37,851 nucleotides of DNA, taken from assembly GCA_902768605.1 (NCBI GenBank), contig CACXLY010000045.1, forward strand, positions 1 to 37,851. The letters run 5' to 3'. The translations under genes were made by a program, and so were the position numbers. Positions 7,131-15,560 of this stretch are shown here, piece after piece. The notes under the pieces were generated by a model. That model ran no database searches. It was not told the DNA's origin and was given only the letters and a program-made list of their open reading frames with translations. This DNA comes from an uncultured Bacteroidales bacterium. Lineage in GTDB: Bacteria; Bacteroidota; Bacteroidia; Bacteroidales; Bacteroidaceae. Each line of letters starts with the position of its first letter. Position 1 is the first letter of the stretch.

Positions 7131-7975
7131 CAAGACAAGAACTTATAGCAAACATACGAAGGAAGAAGAGCTTCCTTTGCGTCGGCCTCGACACCGACTT
7201 GAAGAAGATACCGCAACACTTGCTGAGGGAAGACGACCCGCTATTCGCCTTCAACCGCGCCATCATCGATGCCACCGCGCCTTATTGTGTGGCCTACAAG
7301 CCCAACCTTGCCTTCTACGAGGCTTTCGGCGTGAAGGGAATGATGGCATTCGAGAAGACGGTGAAGTATTTGCAAGGGAACTACCCCGACCAGTTCATTA
7401 TCGCCGACGCGAAACGTGGCGACATCGGCAACACAAGCCAAATGTACGCCCGCACCTTCTTCGGGGAGTACGACGTGGATGCGCTCACCGTGGCCCCCTA
7501 TATGGGGGAGGACAGTGTGACGCCATTCATCAGCCCCCTCCCCGCTCCCCCTTTGGGGGAGTGCCCAAAGAAGAACCATTGGGTCATCCTGCTCGCTCTG
7601 ACCAGCAACAAAGGCTCTTTCGACTTCCAACTCACCGAGGACAAGCAGGGCGAGCGACTCTTCGAAAAAGTCATCCGCAAGAGTCAGGAGTGGGGCAACG
7701 ACGAGAACCTGATGTACGTGGTAGGTGCGACGCGCGGCGAGATGTTCCGCGACATCCGCCGGGTTGCGCCGACGTCATTCCTGCTCGTACCCGGCGTAGG
7801 CGCCCAGGGCGGCAGTCTCGAAGAGGTTTGCAAGTACGGGATGATAGCCGACTGTGGCCTGCTGGTGAACAGCAGCCGCGCAATCATCTACGCCGACAAT
7901 ACAGAACGCTTTGCGCAGGTTGCTGCTGAGAAGGCCAAAGAGATGGCAGACCAGATGGCACGCCTCCTTAAATAA
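7127..7975 (+). CDS. pyrF: Orotidine 5'-phosphate decarboxylase
   Basis: Last step of UMP synthesis: decarboxylation of OMP in the cytosol. The 282-residue form is the longer group II type common in Bacteroidota. Seen motifs are [26 protein letters not shown], the catalytic [15 protein letters not shown] (Asp-Lys-Arg-Asp), [29 protein letters not shown] and [10 protein letters not shown]. Between DSVTPFIS and WVILLALTS lies an extra, proline-rich stretch ([14 protein letters not shown]) encoded by a C-rich palindromic repeat; homologues usually have a few residues here. It is far from the active-site motifs. Confidence 0.95.
   Translation: MTRQELIANIRRKKSFLCVGLDTDLKKIPQHLLREDDPLFAFNRAIIDATAPYCVAYKPNLAFYEAFGVKGMMAFEKTVKYLQGNYPDQFIIADAKRGDIGNTSQMYARTFFGEYDVDALTVAPYMGEDSVTPFISPLPAPPLGECPKKNHWVILLALTSNKGSFDFQLTEDKQGERLFEKVIRKSQEWGNDENLMYVVGATRGEMFRDIRRVAPTSFLLVPGVGAQGGSLEEVCKYGMIADCGLLVNSSRAIIYADNTERFAQVAAEKAKEMADQMARLLK
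7534..7577. repeat. C-rich palindromic repeat in frame in pyrF
   Basis: CCCCTCCCCGCTCCCC followed by a CTCCCCCTTTGGGGGAG palindrome (7545-7561). The same 'CCCCCTTTGGGGG/CCTTTGGAGGGG' type occurs three times in the RNA methyltransferase gene, and between genes at 12020-12045 and 33043-33072. It is inserted without breaking the frame. Confidence 0.6.
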
Positions 7976-7985
7976 ACGAAAAGAC

Positions 7986-8948
7986 ATGGAATTTACAGCA
8001 CAAATGATAGCAGGGCTGATAGGCGGCACCATCGTGGGCGACCCCGAAGCCAAGGTCAACAACTTCGCCAAGATAGAGGAGGGGAAGCCTGGCTGCATCA
8101 GTTTCCTGGCCAACGACAAGTACGAGCAATACATCTACGGAACAGAGAGCAGCGTCGTGCTCGTCAATGAGAACTTCGAACCGAAGCAGGAGATAAAGGC
8201 CACGCTCATCAAGGTGATCGACCCCTCCGCGCGGATAGGCGAGAAGTGCTATATCGGGCCGTTCGTCGCCATCGCAGAAGGCGTGGAGATAGGCGACGGC
8301 TGCGTCCTGCATCCGCACGTCACGATAGGCAGGAACGCGAAGGTAGGCGCCGGCACAGAAATCTACAGCAACGCCGTCGTCTATCACGACTGCCAGGTCG
8401 GCAACCGCTGTATCCTGCACGCCGGCTGCGTCATCGGTGCCGACGGCTTTGGCTTCGAGCCGACCGAGACGGGCTATAGGAAGATACCGCAGATAGGCAT
8501 CGCCATCATCGAGGATGACGTGGAGATAGGCGCCAATACGTGTGTTGACCGCGCTGTGATGGGAGCCACCGTCGTCCACAGCGGCGTGAAGCTAGACAAC
8601 CTTGTGCAGATTGCGCACAACAACGAGATAGGCAGCCACACCGTCATGTCGGCGCAGGTGGGCATCGCAGGCAGCACGAAGGTAGGGGAGTGGTGTATGT
8701 TCGGCGGACAGGTCGGCATAGCAGGCCACGCCACTATCGCCAACCGCGTCATGGCAGGCGCTCAGGCGGGCCTCCACAACAGCGTGAAGAAGGAGGGGGC
8801 TGCCGTTCAGGGCTCGCCCGCCATCGATGGCCGCAACTTCTGGAAGAGCAGCGCCATCTTCAAGAATCTGCCCGACGTCTGGGCCGAAATGAATCAGATG
8901 AGGAAAGACATCAAGATGCTCAAGCAGCAGCTTGAGGAAAAAGAATAA
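7986..8948 (+). CDS. lpxD: UDP-3-O-(3-hydroxyacyl)glucosamine N-acyltransferase
   Basis: Third step of lipid A synthesis: transfer of a 3-hydroxyacyl group from ACP to the 2-amino group of UDP-3-O-acyl-GlcN. The 320-residue product has the N-terminal uridine-binding domain ([21 protein letters not shown]), a left-handed beta-helix of hexapeptide repeats ([14 protein letters not shown] and many more), the catalytic His in [10 protein letters not shown], and a C-terminal helix ([21 protein letters not shown]). The start at 7986 is 10 bp after pyrF. It is the first gene of the lpxD, lpxC-fabZ, lpxA run. Confidence 0.96.
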   Translation: MEFTAQMIAGLIGGTIVGDPEAKVNNFAKIEEGKPGCISFLANDKYEQYIYGTESSVVLVNENFEPKQEIKATLIKVIDPSARIGEKCYIGPFVAIAEGVEIGDGCVLHPHVTIGRNAKVGAGTEIYSNAVVYHDCQVGNRCILHAGCVIGADGFGFEPTETGYRKIPQIGIAIIEDDVEIGANTCVDRAVMGATVVHSGVKLDNLVQIAHNNEIGSHTVMSAQVGIAGSTKVGEWCMFGGQVGIAGHATIANRVMAGAQAGLHNSVKKEGAAVQGSPAIDGRNFWKSSAIFKNLPDVWAEMNQMRKDIKMLKQQLEEKE

Positions 8949-8975
8949 CCTTAAAGCCTTATAAAGAAAAGAAAC

Positions 8976-10361
8976 ATGTTGAAGCAAAATACACTCCAAG
9001 ACAGCTTCTCCCTCAGCGGAAAAGCTCTCCATACAGGACTCCAGCTGACGGTAACCTTCCTGCCTGCTGTGGCGGGTCACGGCTACAAGATTCAACGGAT
9101 GGACCTCCCCGGTGAGCCCATCATAGACGCTGTGGCAGAGAACGTGGTCGATACGCAGAGGGGTACGGTCCTGGGAAAGGGCGAGGTGCGTTGCAGCACG
9201 GTAGAGCACGCCCTGGCCGCCCTTTATGCCCTGGGCATCGACAACGTGCTGATGCAGGTCGACGGGCCTGAGTTCCCCATCCTCGACGGCAGCGCAGAGC
9301 CCTTCGTACGCGAGATACAGCGCGTGGGCATCTGTGAGCAGGACGCACCGAAAGACTACTATTACATCACGAAAAAGATGGAGTTCCGCGACGACAAGAC
9401 TGGCGCGTGCATCACCTTGCTGCCCGACGACGATTTCTCCATCACGAGCATGATAGCCTTCGACGGCAGCGTGCTCAGCAGCCAGTTTGCCACGCTCGAC
9501 AGCATGGACAAGTTCGCCACGGAGGTTGCAGCCGCCCGCACCTTCGTCTTCGTTCGCGAGATAGAGCAGCTGCTGTTGGCGGGGCTCATCAAAGGCGGCG
9601 ACCTGGACAACGCCATCGTTATCTACGAGCGCCAGACCACGCAGGAGAACCTCGACAAACTCTGCAAACTGACGGGCGCCGAGCATCACGACGCCAACGT
9701 CCTCGGCTACATCCAGCACAAGCCACTCGTCTGGGACAACGAGCCGGCGCGTCACAAACTGCTCGACATCATAGGCGACATGGCCCTCATCGGCAAGCCC
9801 ATCAAGGGGCGTATCATCGCAACGCGCCCGGGACACACTATAAATAATATGTTCGCGCGCATGATGCGCAAGGAGATACGCAAGCACGAAGTGCAGGCTC
9901 CTAAATACGACCCGAACATGACACCTCTGATGGACGTGGCCGCCATCAGGAAGCTGCTGCCTCACCGCTATCCCATGCAGCTCGTCGACAAGGTCATCGA
10001 CATCAAGGAGCATAGCATCGTGGCCGTCAAGAACGTGACGAGCGACGAGCCATTCTTCCAGGGACACTTCCCCAGCGAACCCGTCATGCCGGGCGTCCTG
10101 CTGGTCGAGGCGATGGCACAGACGGGAGGCATCCTCGTCCTGCACGACAAGGAGCACCCCGAAACCTTCAGCACCTACTTCCTGCACATCGACAACGTCA
10201 AGTTCAGGCAGAAGGTCGTGCCCGGCGACACCCTGATATTCCGCGTCGAACTCGTCGCACCCCTTCGCCACAGCATCGGCACCATGCAGGGCTACGCCTT
10301 CATCGGCGAGAACTGCGTGGCGGAAGCGACCTTCACCGCACAAGTCATCAGCAACAAATAA
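8976..10361 (+). CDS. lpxC/fabZ: Bifunctional UDP-3-O-acyl-GlcNAc deacetylase / 3-hydroxyacyl-ACP dehydratase
   Basis: A fusion of LpxC (about residues 1-310) and FabZ (about 320-461), normal for Bacteroidota. The LpxC part commits UDP-acyl-GlcNAc to lipid A and shows the zinc-site motifs CSTVEHALAALYALGIDN (His) and HKLLDIIGDMALIG (His, Asp), and the PILDGSAEPFV loop. The FabZ part has LLPHRYPMQLVDKVI, the catalytic His in FFQGHFPSEPVMPGVLLVEAMAQTGG (with Glu) and a hot-dog fold. Joining both ties the competition for 3-hydroxyacyl-ACP between lipid A and fatty acid synthesis into one polypeptide. It lies 27 bp after lpxD. Confidence 0.97.
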   Translation: MLKQNTLQDSFSLSGKALHTGLQLTVTFLPAVAGHGYKIQRMDLPGEPIIDAVAENVVDTQRGTVLGKGEVRCSTVEHALAALYALGIDNVLMQVDGPEFPILDGSAEPFVREIQRVGICEQDAPKDYYYITKKMEFRDDKTGACITLLPDDDFSITSMIAFDGSVLSSQFATLDSMDKFATEVAAARTFVFVREIEQLLLAGLIKGGDLDNAIVIYERQTTQENLDKLCKLTGAEHHDANVLGYIQHKPLVWDNEPARHKLLDIIGDMALIGKPIKGRIIATRPGHTINNMFARMMRKEIRKHEVQAPKYDPNMTPLMDVAAIRKLLPHRYPMQLVDKVIDIKEHSIVAVKNVTSDEPFFQGHFPSEPVMPGVLLVEAMAQTGGILVLHDKEHPETFSTYFLHIDNVKFRQKVVPGDTLIFRVELVAPLRHSIGTMQGYAFIGENCVAEATFTAQVISNK

Positions 10362-10417
10362 ACGAGGAAACAGCCAATGCAAAGCGTCACGATGCCCTTC
10401 TCTACACGTCAGGTAGT

Positions 10418-10483
10418 TTGCAACTTCATGTACTTGCAATTGCAAATTCATGTACTTGCAATTGCAACATCATGAACTTGCAA
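10418..10483. repeat. 22-bp-period tandem array, locus 2
   Basis: Three units start at 10418, 10440 and 10462. Each begins TTGCAA and ends TTGCAA, with TCATG in the middle, so each unit has palindromic ends. The array lies between lpxC-fabZ and lpxA. Confidence 0.75.
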
Positions 10484-10593
10484 GCAATCCCACAGCAAGC
10501 GTTGGGTAGAGCGACAGGAGAAACTTGGCAACGTCAAATCGAGCATCGACCTTTTTAAAATCGTAAATAGTAAATCGTCAAATCGTAAATAAC

Positions 10594-11361
10594 ATGGTAA
10601 GTCCCCTGGCATACATTCATCCGGAAGCCGTCATCGGCCAGAACTGCGAGATAGGTCCGTTTTGCTACATCGACAAAGGCGTCGTCATAGGCGACAACAA
10701 CACCTTCATGAACAGCGTGACGGTGCTTTACGGCGCGCGGATAGGCAGCGGCAATATCTTTTTCCCGGGCGCCGTCATCAGTGCCATCCCGCAGGACCTC
10801 AAGTTCCGGGGCGAGGACAGTACGGCAGAAATCGGCAACAACAACAAGATACGCGAGAACGTCACTATCAACAGAGGCACGGCGGCCAAAGGCCGGACCA
10901 TCGTCGGCAACGACAACCTCCTGATGGAGGGAGCGCATGTGGCGCACGACGCCCTCATTGGAAACGGCGTCATCATCGGCAACGGCACCAAGCTGGCTGG
11001 CGAAATCGTCATCGACGACAACGCCATCCTGAGCGCCAACGTGCTGATGCACCAGTTCTGCCGAGTGGGGAGCTACACGATGGTGGGCGGTGGCACGCGT
11101 TTCTCGCAGAATGTGCTGCCATTCAGCCTCGTGGCGCGTGAGCCCGCGGCATTCTGCGGATTGAACACCATCGGCCTTCGGCGCAGAGGATTCGACCGCG
11201 ACCTCATCAACAACATACACATGGCCTACCAAATCATCCTGCAAGGCACGGGAAAACTCAATGACCTGCTCTCCCGCGTGGAACAGGAGATACCCATGAG
11301 CCCCGAGATAGAGTACATCCTCGACTTCATCAGGGGCAGCGAGCGCGGATTCATCAGGTAA
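10594..11361 (+). CDS. lpxA: Acyl-ACP:UDP-N-acetylglucosamine O-acyltransferase
   Basis: First step of lipid A synthesis. The 255-residue product begins with hexapeptide repeats (VSPLAYIHPEAVIGQNCEIGPFCYID), has the catalytic His in LLMEGAHVAHDALIGNGVIIGNG, and a C-terminal alpha-helical domain (GLRRRGFDRDLINNIHMAYQIIL). Length and motifs are those of the family. It is separated from lpxC-fabZ by a 230-bp spacer with the 22-bp array and AT-rich TAAATCGTCAAATCGTAAAT repeats (10560-10590), but I see no clear promoter there, so it is probably in the same transcript. Confidence 0.96.
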   Translation: MVSPLAYIHPEAVIGQNCEIGPFCYIDKGVVIGDNNTFMNSVTVLYGARIGSGNIFFPGAVISAIPQDLKFRGEDSTAEIGNNNKIRENVTINRGTAAKGRTIVGNDNLLMEGAHVAHDALIGNGVIIGNGTKLAGEIVIDDNAILSANVLMHQFCRVGSYTMVGGGTRFSQNVLPFSLVAREPAAFCGLNTIGLRRRGFDRDLINNIHMAYQIILQGTGKLNDLLSRVEQEIPMSPEIEYILDFIRGSERGFIR

Positions 11362-11400
11362 AAGCTCTAAAAGTTAAAGAATCAGAAAGCTTAAAAGTCA

Positions 11401-11480
11401 AAAAAGTCTTTTCATCCTTTCACCTCTTCATCTTTTTACTTTTTCACCTGTTCACCTTATCACTTTTTCATCCTTTTATG
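11401..11480. repeat. Pyrimidine-rich low-complexity spacer
   Basis: A run of degenerate CTTTTTCACC/CTCTTCATC units of about 9-10 bp fills the gap between lpxA and the next gene. No hairpin or start signal is evident. Confidence 0.5.
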
Positions 11481-11482
11481 AA

Positions 11483-12013
11483 ATGACATTAAAGCTTACA
11501 CTATTCAGCCAAGAGAAAGAGGACTTCGTACTGGAAATCCTCATCGACAGCGATGCCAAGTTCTCCGAACTGCATCAGCTCATACTCAGCGACTGCAACT
11601 TCGAAGAGCGCGACAGCCAGTGCTTCCTCATCTGCGACGACGACTGGCGCGTCAGGCAACGTATCCGCCTCCAGGACAACGAGGAGACGGGCTTCGACGA
11701 AGACCTCATCCTGATGTCGCGCACCAGTATCGGCGAGTTTCTCGAGGACGAGGGGCAGCGGCTGGCATACGTCTTCGACCCCGCCGGAAAGCGATTCTTC
11801 CTCATGGAACTCACGGAGAACGTCTTTGGCCGGACGGAGAAGAAAGCCATCGTGAACCGTCGCCACGGGCTGCCCCCCATGCAGGAACTCGCTTCAGCTG
11901 CCGACGTCGCTGCCGACGACGACGTAAGAGAAGAGATAGACGAGACGTTCTATGGCGACGAGGGTTTCGAGGCAGAGGAGCTCGACATGGAAGGCTACGA
12001 GATAGACGAGTAG
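11483..12013 (+). CDS. pRiA4b ORF-3-like (IS1096 TnpR-type) family protein
   Basis: A 176-residue acidic protein. The segment ILIDSDAKFSELHQLILSDCNF, CFLICDDDWRV and DEGQRLAYVFDPAGKRFFLMELTE matches the plasmid pRiA4b ORF-3 family (PRiA4_ORF3), in which a Bacteroidota subgroup sits between lpxA and miaA. The C-terminal 50 residues are very acidic and low in complexity (DDDVREEIDETFYGDEGFEAEELDMEG). Despite the 'IS1096 passenger' name there is no sign of a transposon here; it seems to be a stable core gene of unknown role. Confidence 0.85.
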   Translation: MTLKLTLFSQEKEDFVLEILIDSDAKFSELHQLILSDCNFEERDSQCFLICDDDWRVRQRIRLQDNEETGFDEDLILMSRTSIGEFLEDEGQRLAYVFDPAGKRFFLMELTENVFGRTEKKAIVNRRHGLPPMQELASAADVAADDDVREEIDETFYGDEGFEAEELDMEGYEIDE

Positions 12014-12076
12014 TCGCGCCGGCCTCCTCCCCCAAAGGGAAGGGCCTGATGTTCAACGTTCAACGGTCAATGTCCA
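12014..12076. repeat. C-rich plus TCAACGTTCAACGGTCAATG repeat spacer
   Basis: The 63-bp gap holds a CCTCCTCCCCCAAAGGGAAGGG unit related to the element inside pyrF and the methyltransferase gene, followed by TTCAACGTTCAACGGTCAATG, which abuts the miaA start. Related 'ACAACGGTCAAT' sequence occurs inside btuB near 34770. Confidence 0.5.
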
Positions 12077-12958
12077 ATGAAGCTCTACGTCCTGCTTGGT
12101 CCCACGGCTGTCGGCAAGACAGAACTCGCGCTGCAGATTGCCGAGAAGCTGGGGAGTCCCATACTGAACTGCGACAGCCGCCAGATATATCGCGGCATGG
12201 AGATTGGCACGGCGGCGCCGACTCCCGAACAGCAGCAGCGCGTCAAGCACTACTTTGTCGGCACCCACGACATCGGGTCGTACTATAGCGCGGCTCAGTA
12301 CGAGCAGGACGTCCTCTCGCTTGTCCGCGAGCTCAGTCACGAGCACCGCTCGCTCCTGCTTTCAGGGGGAAGCATGATGTACATAGATGCCGTCTGCAAT
12401 GGCATCGACGACATACCGACGGTGGATGCTGAGGTGCGCGAGACGCTGAGGCGTCGATTGAACAACGGCGAGATAGACGAGATGCGGAGCGAACTGCGTC
12501 TGCTCGACCCCGCCTACTATCGCGAGGCCGACACACGCAACCCGAAGCGCGTCGTCCATGCACTCGAGGTCTGCTATACATCAGGGCGCCCGTACTCCTC
12601 CTTCCTGACAAGAGAGCGCAAGCCACGTCCCTTCGACGTCGTCAAGATAGGTCTCAGGCGCGAACGCCAGGAGCTCTTCGACCGCATCAATCAGCGCGTC
12701 GATGCCATGATGGCTGCAGGAATGCTCGACGAAGTCAGCAGGCTTCGCCCCTTCCGACACGAGAACGCCCTCAATACCGTCGGCTACAAAGAGCTCTTCC
12801 ATTACCTCGAAGGAGAATGGGAATTGCCTTTCGCCATCGAAAAGATAAAGAAGAACACACGCGACTATGCCAAGAAACAAATGACATGGTTCGCTCACGA
12901 TAACGAGATAAAGTGGTTTCATCCCGATGAGCCTTCAATTATGAAAGTCGTTTTATGA
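12077..12958 (+). CDS. miaA: tRNA dimethylallyltransferase
   Basis: Transfers a dimethylallyl group from DMAPP to A37 of tRNAs that read UNN codons. The 293-residue product has the P-loop LLGPTAVGKTELA, the ILNCDSRQIYRGMEIGTAAP motif (catalytic Asp), HYFVGTHDI, the LSGGSMMYIDAVCNG segment, RNPKRVVHALEV and a C-terminal TRDYAKKQMTWF. Its length is normal. The stop overlaps the next start by 4 bp (ATGA), so it is coupled to the PBP gene. Confidence 0.96.
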   Translation: MKLYVLLGPTAVGKTELALQIAEKLGSPILNCDSRQIYRGMEIGTAAPTPEQQQRVKHYFVGTHDIGSYYSAAQYEQDVLSLVRELSHEHRSLLLSGGSMMYIDAVCNGIDDIPTVDAEVRETLRRRLNNGEIDEMRSELRLLDPAYYREADTRNPKRVVHALEVCYTSGRPYSSFLTRERKPRPFDVVKIGLRRERQELFDRINQRVDAMMAAGMLDEVSRLRPFRHENALNTVGYKELFHYLEGEWELPFAIEKIKKNTRDYAKKQMTWFAHDNEIKWFHPDEPSIMKVVL

Positions 12959-15384
12959 GAACAAAACTAAAGAAACTATTCTTCGCAGGACCTTGGTACA
13001 GGCGTGCGGCCGCCTGGTTCGTCGCCTTCCTTGTCCTCATCATATTGTTTTTCGTTGCCGTTGATTGCAATTTCTGTTACCTCTTCGGGCGTTCGCCGGG
13101 CTTCGACGATATAGAAGACCCTGTGGTCAACGAAGCGTCGGAAGTCTATACGTGCGACGATGTGCTGATGGGCCGCTACTTTAACGAGAACCGAACCCCC
13201 GTCACGTACGAGGAGATTTCGCCCATCATGATCCGCACCCTCATTGATACCGAGGACGAACGCTTCTACCTGCATCATGGCATCGACGTCGTCGGACTCT
13301 TCTCCGCAGCGAGGGACATCGTGCTGGGCCGCGGCAGGGGAGCCAGCACCATTTCGCAGCAGTTGGCCAAGAACATGTTTCGCACTCGCACTCGCTACTC
13401 GACGGGACTGCTGGGGCAAATACCCGGCATCAAGATTCTCGTCATGAAGGCGAAGGAGTGGATTGTGGCGATGAAGCTCGAGTGGTTGTTTTCGAAGGAG
13501 GAAATCCTGACGATGTACCTCAATACCGTTGACTTCGGCAGCAACGCCTACGGCATAAAGACGGCGGCCCGCACCTACTTCGGCACGACGCCCGATGCGC
13601 TGACCTACGAGCAGGCGGCCACTCTCGTCGGGCTGCTCAAGGCGACGAGCCTCTACAACCCACGTCTCAACCCGAAGAACAGCTTGCAACGCCGCAACAC
13701 GGTCCTGCAGTTGGTCTATGACCACGGACACATTTACATCGACGGCCAAATGGCAACGCCCTCGCAGCTCGACTCGTTGCTCTCTCTGCCCATCGCTATG
13801 AAACCGCGTGTCACCGAGAGCTATCAGGACGGCATGGCACCTTATTTCCGCGAGGCCCTCAAGAATTACATCGACTACCTCTGCAACCAGGGACTGGTGC
13901 CGGGACACGACGCCATCCACAAGCTCGACCTCGACGCCGGCGGCCTCCGCATCTACTGTTCCATCGACTCACGTATGCAAGCGTATGCCGAGGCAGCAGT
14001 GCGGAAGCAGATGCAGGTCATCCAGGGCCGCTTCAATGAGCATTGGGGGCAGACGAATCCGTGGCAGAACGCCAACCACCAGGAGATACGCGGCTTTGCG
14101 GAAGACATCGCGCGGCGCTCGCCCCACGGTCGCTACCTCAGCGCTAAGTTCAAGGAAAACGCCGATTCCATCGATTACTACCTCCGCCAGCCGCATACCG
14201 TCCGCCTCTTCAGCTACGGCGGACCGATAGAGCGAGAGATGAGCACCATCGACTCCGTGCGTTACATGCTCCGCTTCATGCACACGGGCTTCGTCGCCAT
14301 CGAGCCCGACACCCGCTTCGTACGTGCCTGGGTGGGCGACATCGACTTCCACAGCTGGCAGGTCGATAACGTCAGGGCCGTCCATCAGCCGGGTTCCACG
14401 TTCAAGCTCTTCGTCTATACCGAGGCGATGAATCAGGGACTGAACCCCACCGACCGCCGTCTCGACTCCTACATCTCCTATACCGACGACATCGGCGGAG
14501 GCAAGACGCGCGTCTGGGCTCCGCATAACGCCAACGGCACGTACAGCTACAAGGAGCTGACGCTGAAGACGGCGTTTGCCATGAGCGTCAATACCATCGC
14601 CGTCCGCGTCGGCATGGAGTGCGGCGTCCACAACATCGCGCAGACCGCCTATGCCATGGGCATCAAGACGAAGCTCAACGAGACGCGCTCCCTGACACTC
14701 GGCAGCAGCGAGGTCAACTTGCTTGAGCTCGTCAACAGCTACTGCACCGTGGTCAACGAGGGACGCTACGCCATGCCGATGCTCGTGGAACGCATCGAGG
14801 ACCGCGACGGCAACCTCATCTATCAGGCAAAGAGGAAAGAGAAGAAGGCCATCCCATATCGCTCGGCCTACCTCATGCAGAAGATGCTGGAGGGAGGCCT
14901 CTCGGGCACGTCCAGCAGCCTTTGGAACTACGTCCGCCCCTTTTATGCCGACACCGAGTTTGGCGGCAAGACGGGCACCAGCAACAATCACGCCGACGCC
15001 TGGTTCGTGGGTGTGACGCCCAAGCTCGTGGGCGGCGCGTGGGTCGGCGGCGAATACCCCAGCATACACTTCCGCACGGGAGCGCTCGGGCAGGGCAGCA
15101 AGACGGCCCTCCCCATCTTTGGCGAGTTCATCAAGAGCGTTCTCTCCGACGAAAGCTTCAGCAAGTATCGCGTCAAGTTCCCGCCTGCAAAGGGCCTCGA
15201 CCCGCGTCTGTGGACGGGCTCCGGCTATGCCTACACGCAGCCCGACACGACGTCCTACGACTACGATTACTCCGACACGTCCGACGAGCCTGAGGAGACA
15301 GGCAATCCCTTCTCTCTCGAAGAGCAGGAACAACCGGTTGAGCCAGAGGACGATACGGAACCCGTCGAGGAAGAGGAAATGTAG
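12955..15384 (+). CDS. Bifunctional penicillin-binding protein 1 (glycosyltransferase/transpeptidase)
   Basis: Class A PBP that polymerises and cross-links peptidoglycan in the periplasm; 809 residues. There is a cytoplasmic basic start and one membrane helix (about 20-40, WFVAFLVLIILFFVAV). The GT51 domain (about 75-260) shows the catalytic DTEDERFYLHHGID, GASTISQQLAKN and EILTMYLNTVDFG. The transpeptidase domain (about 440-720) shows HQPGSTFK (active Ser in SxxK), AMSVNTIAV (SxN) and GGKTGTSNNHADAWF (KTG). The C-terminal tail is acidic and low in complexity. It corresponds to PBP1A-type (mrcA/ponA) enzymes of Bacteroidota. It ends the lpx-miaA block and is followed by the hairpin array. Confidence 0.95.
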   Translation: MRTKLKKLFFAGPWYRRAAAWFVAFLVLIILFFVAVDCNFCYLFGRSPGFDDIEDPVVNEASEVYTCDDVLMGRYFNENRTPVTYEEISPIMIRTLIDTEDERFYLHHGIDVVGLFSAARDIVLGRGRGASTISQQLAKNMFRTRTRYSTGLLGQIPGIKILVMKAKEWIVAMKLEWLFSKEEILTMYLNTVDFGSNAYGIKTAARTYFGTTPDALTYEQAATLVGLLKATSLYNPRLNPKNSLQRRNTVLQLVYDHGHIYIDGQMATPSQLDSLLSLPIAMKPRVTESYQDGMAPYFREALKNYIDYLCNQGLVPGHDAIHKLDLDAGGLRIYCSIDSRMQAYAEAAVRKQMQVIQGRFNEHWGQTNPWQNANHQEIRGFAEDIARRSPHGRYLSAKFKENADSIDYYLRQPHTVRLFSYGGPIEREMSTIDSVRYMLRFMHTGFVAIEPDTRFVRAWVGDIDFHSWQVDNVRAVHQPGSTFKLFVYTEAMNQGLNPTDRRLDSYISYTDDIGGGKTRVWAPHNANGTYSYKELTLKTAFAMSVNTIAVRVGMECGVHNIAQTAYAMGIKTKLNETRSLTLGSSEVNLLELVNSYCTVVNEGRYAMPMLVERIEDRDGNLIYQAKRKEKKAIPYRSAYLMQKMLEGGLSGTSSSLWNYVRPFYADTEFGGKTGTSNNHADAWFVGVTPKLVGGAWVGGEYPSIHFRTGALGQGSKTALPIFGEFIKSVLSDESFSKYRVKFPPAKGLDPRLWTGSGYAYTQPDTTSYDYDYSDTSDEPEETGNPFSLEEQEQPVEPEDDTEPVEEEEM

Positions 15385-15414
15385 GAAGCGGCCGCTCGAC
15401 GTGAGGGCACAAAA

Positions 15415-15546
15415 AACGCCACAGCAAGGAACGGCTCTTCCTTGCTGTGGCGTTTGCTTTTCCCACGTGAAGGAAGTCCGCTTCCTTGCTGTGGCGTTTG
15501 CTTTTCCCACGTGAGGGAAACGTTCTTCCCTCACGTGGGATTATCA
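15415..15546. repeat. 22-bp-period array, locus 3, with two large hairpins acting as terminators
   Basis: Six units start at 15415, 15437, 15459, 15481, 15503 and 15525, exactly 22 bp apart, and alternate in type, so that 15437-15480 and 15481-15524 form a 44-bp near-direct repeat. Unit 1 is the reverse complement of unit 2 (17-bp stem AACGCCACAGCAAGGAA), followed by GCTTTT, and the last two units form a perfect 15-bp hairpin (15505-15519 with 15526-15540). It lies between two convergent genes and can terminate transcription from both sides. Confidence 0.75.
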
Positions 15547-15560
15547 GTTGCTATGTCTGA

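Noticed and set aside
8592..10451. A 619-codon minus-strand frame opposite lpxD and lpxC-fabZ
   Set aside because: It is antisense to well-recognised genes; long antisense frames arise from their GC-rich third positions. The same holds for 13969-15534 and 33602-35284.
11483..12013. An insertion sequence call for the IS1096 TnpR-type gene
   Set aside because: There are no inverted repeats or transposase, and the gene occupies its usual place between lpxA and miaA in Bacteroidota.
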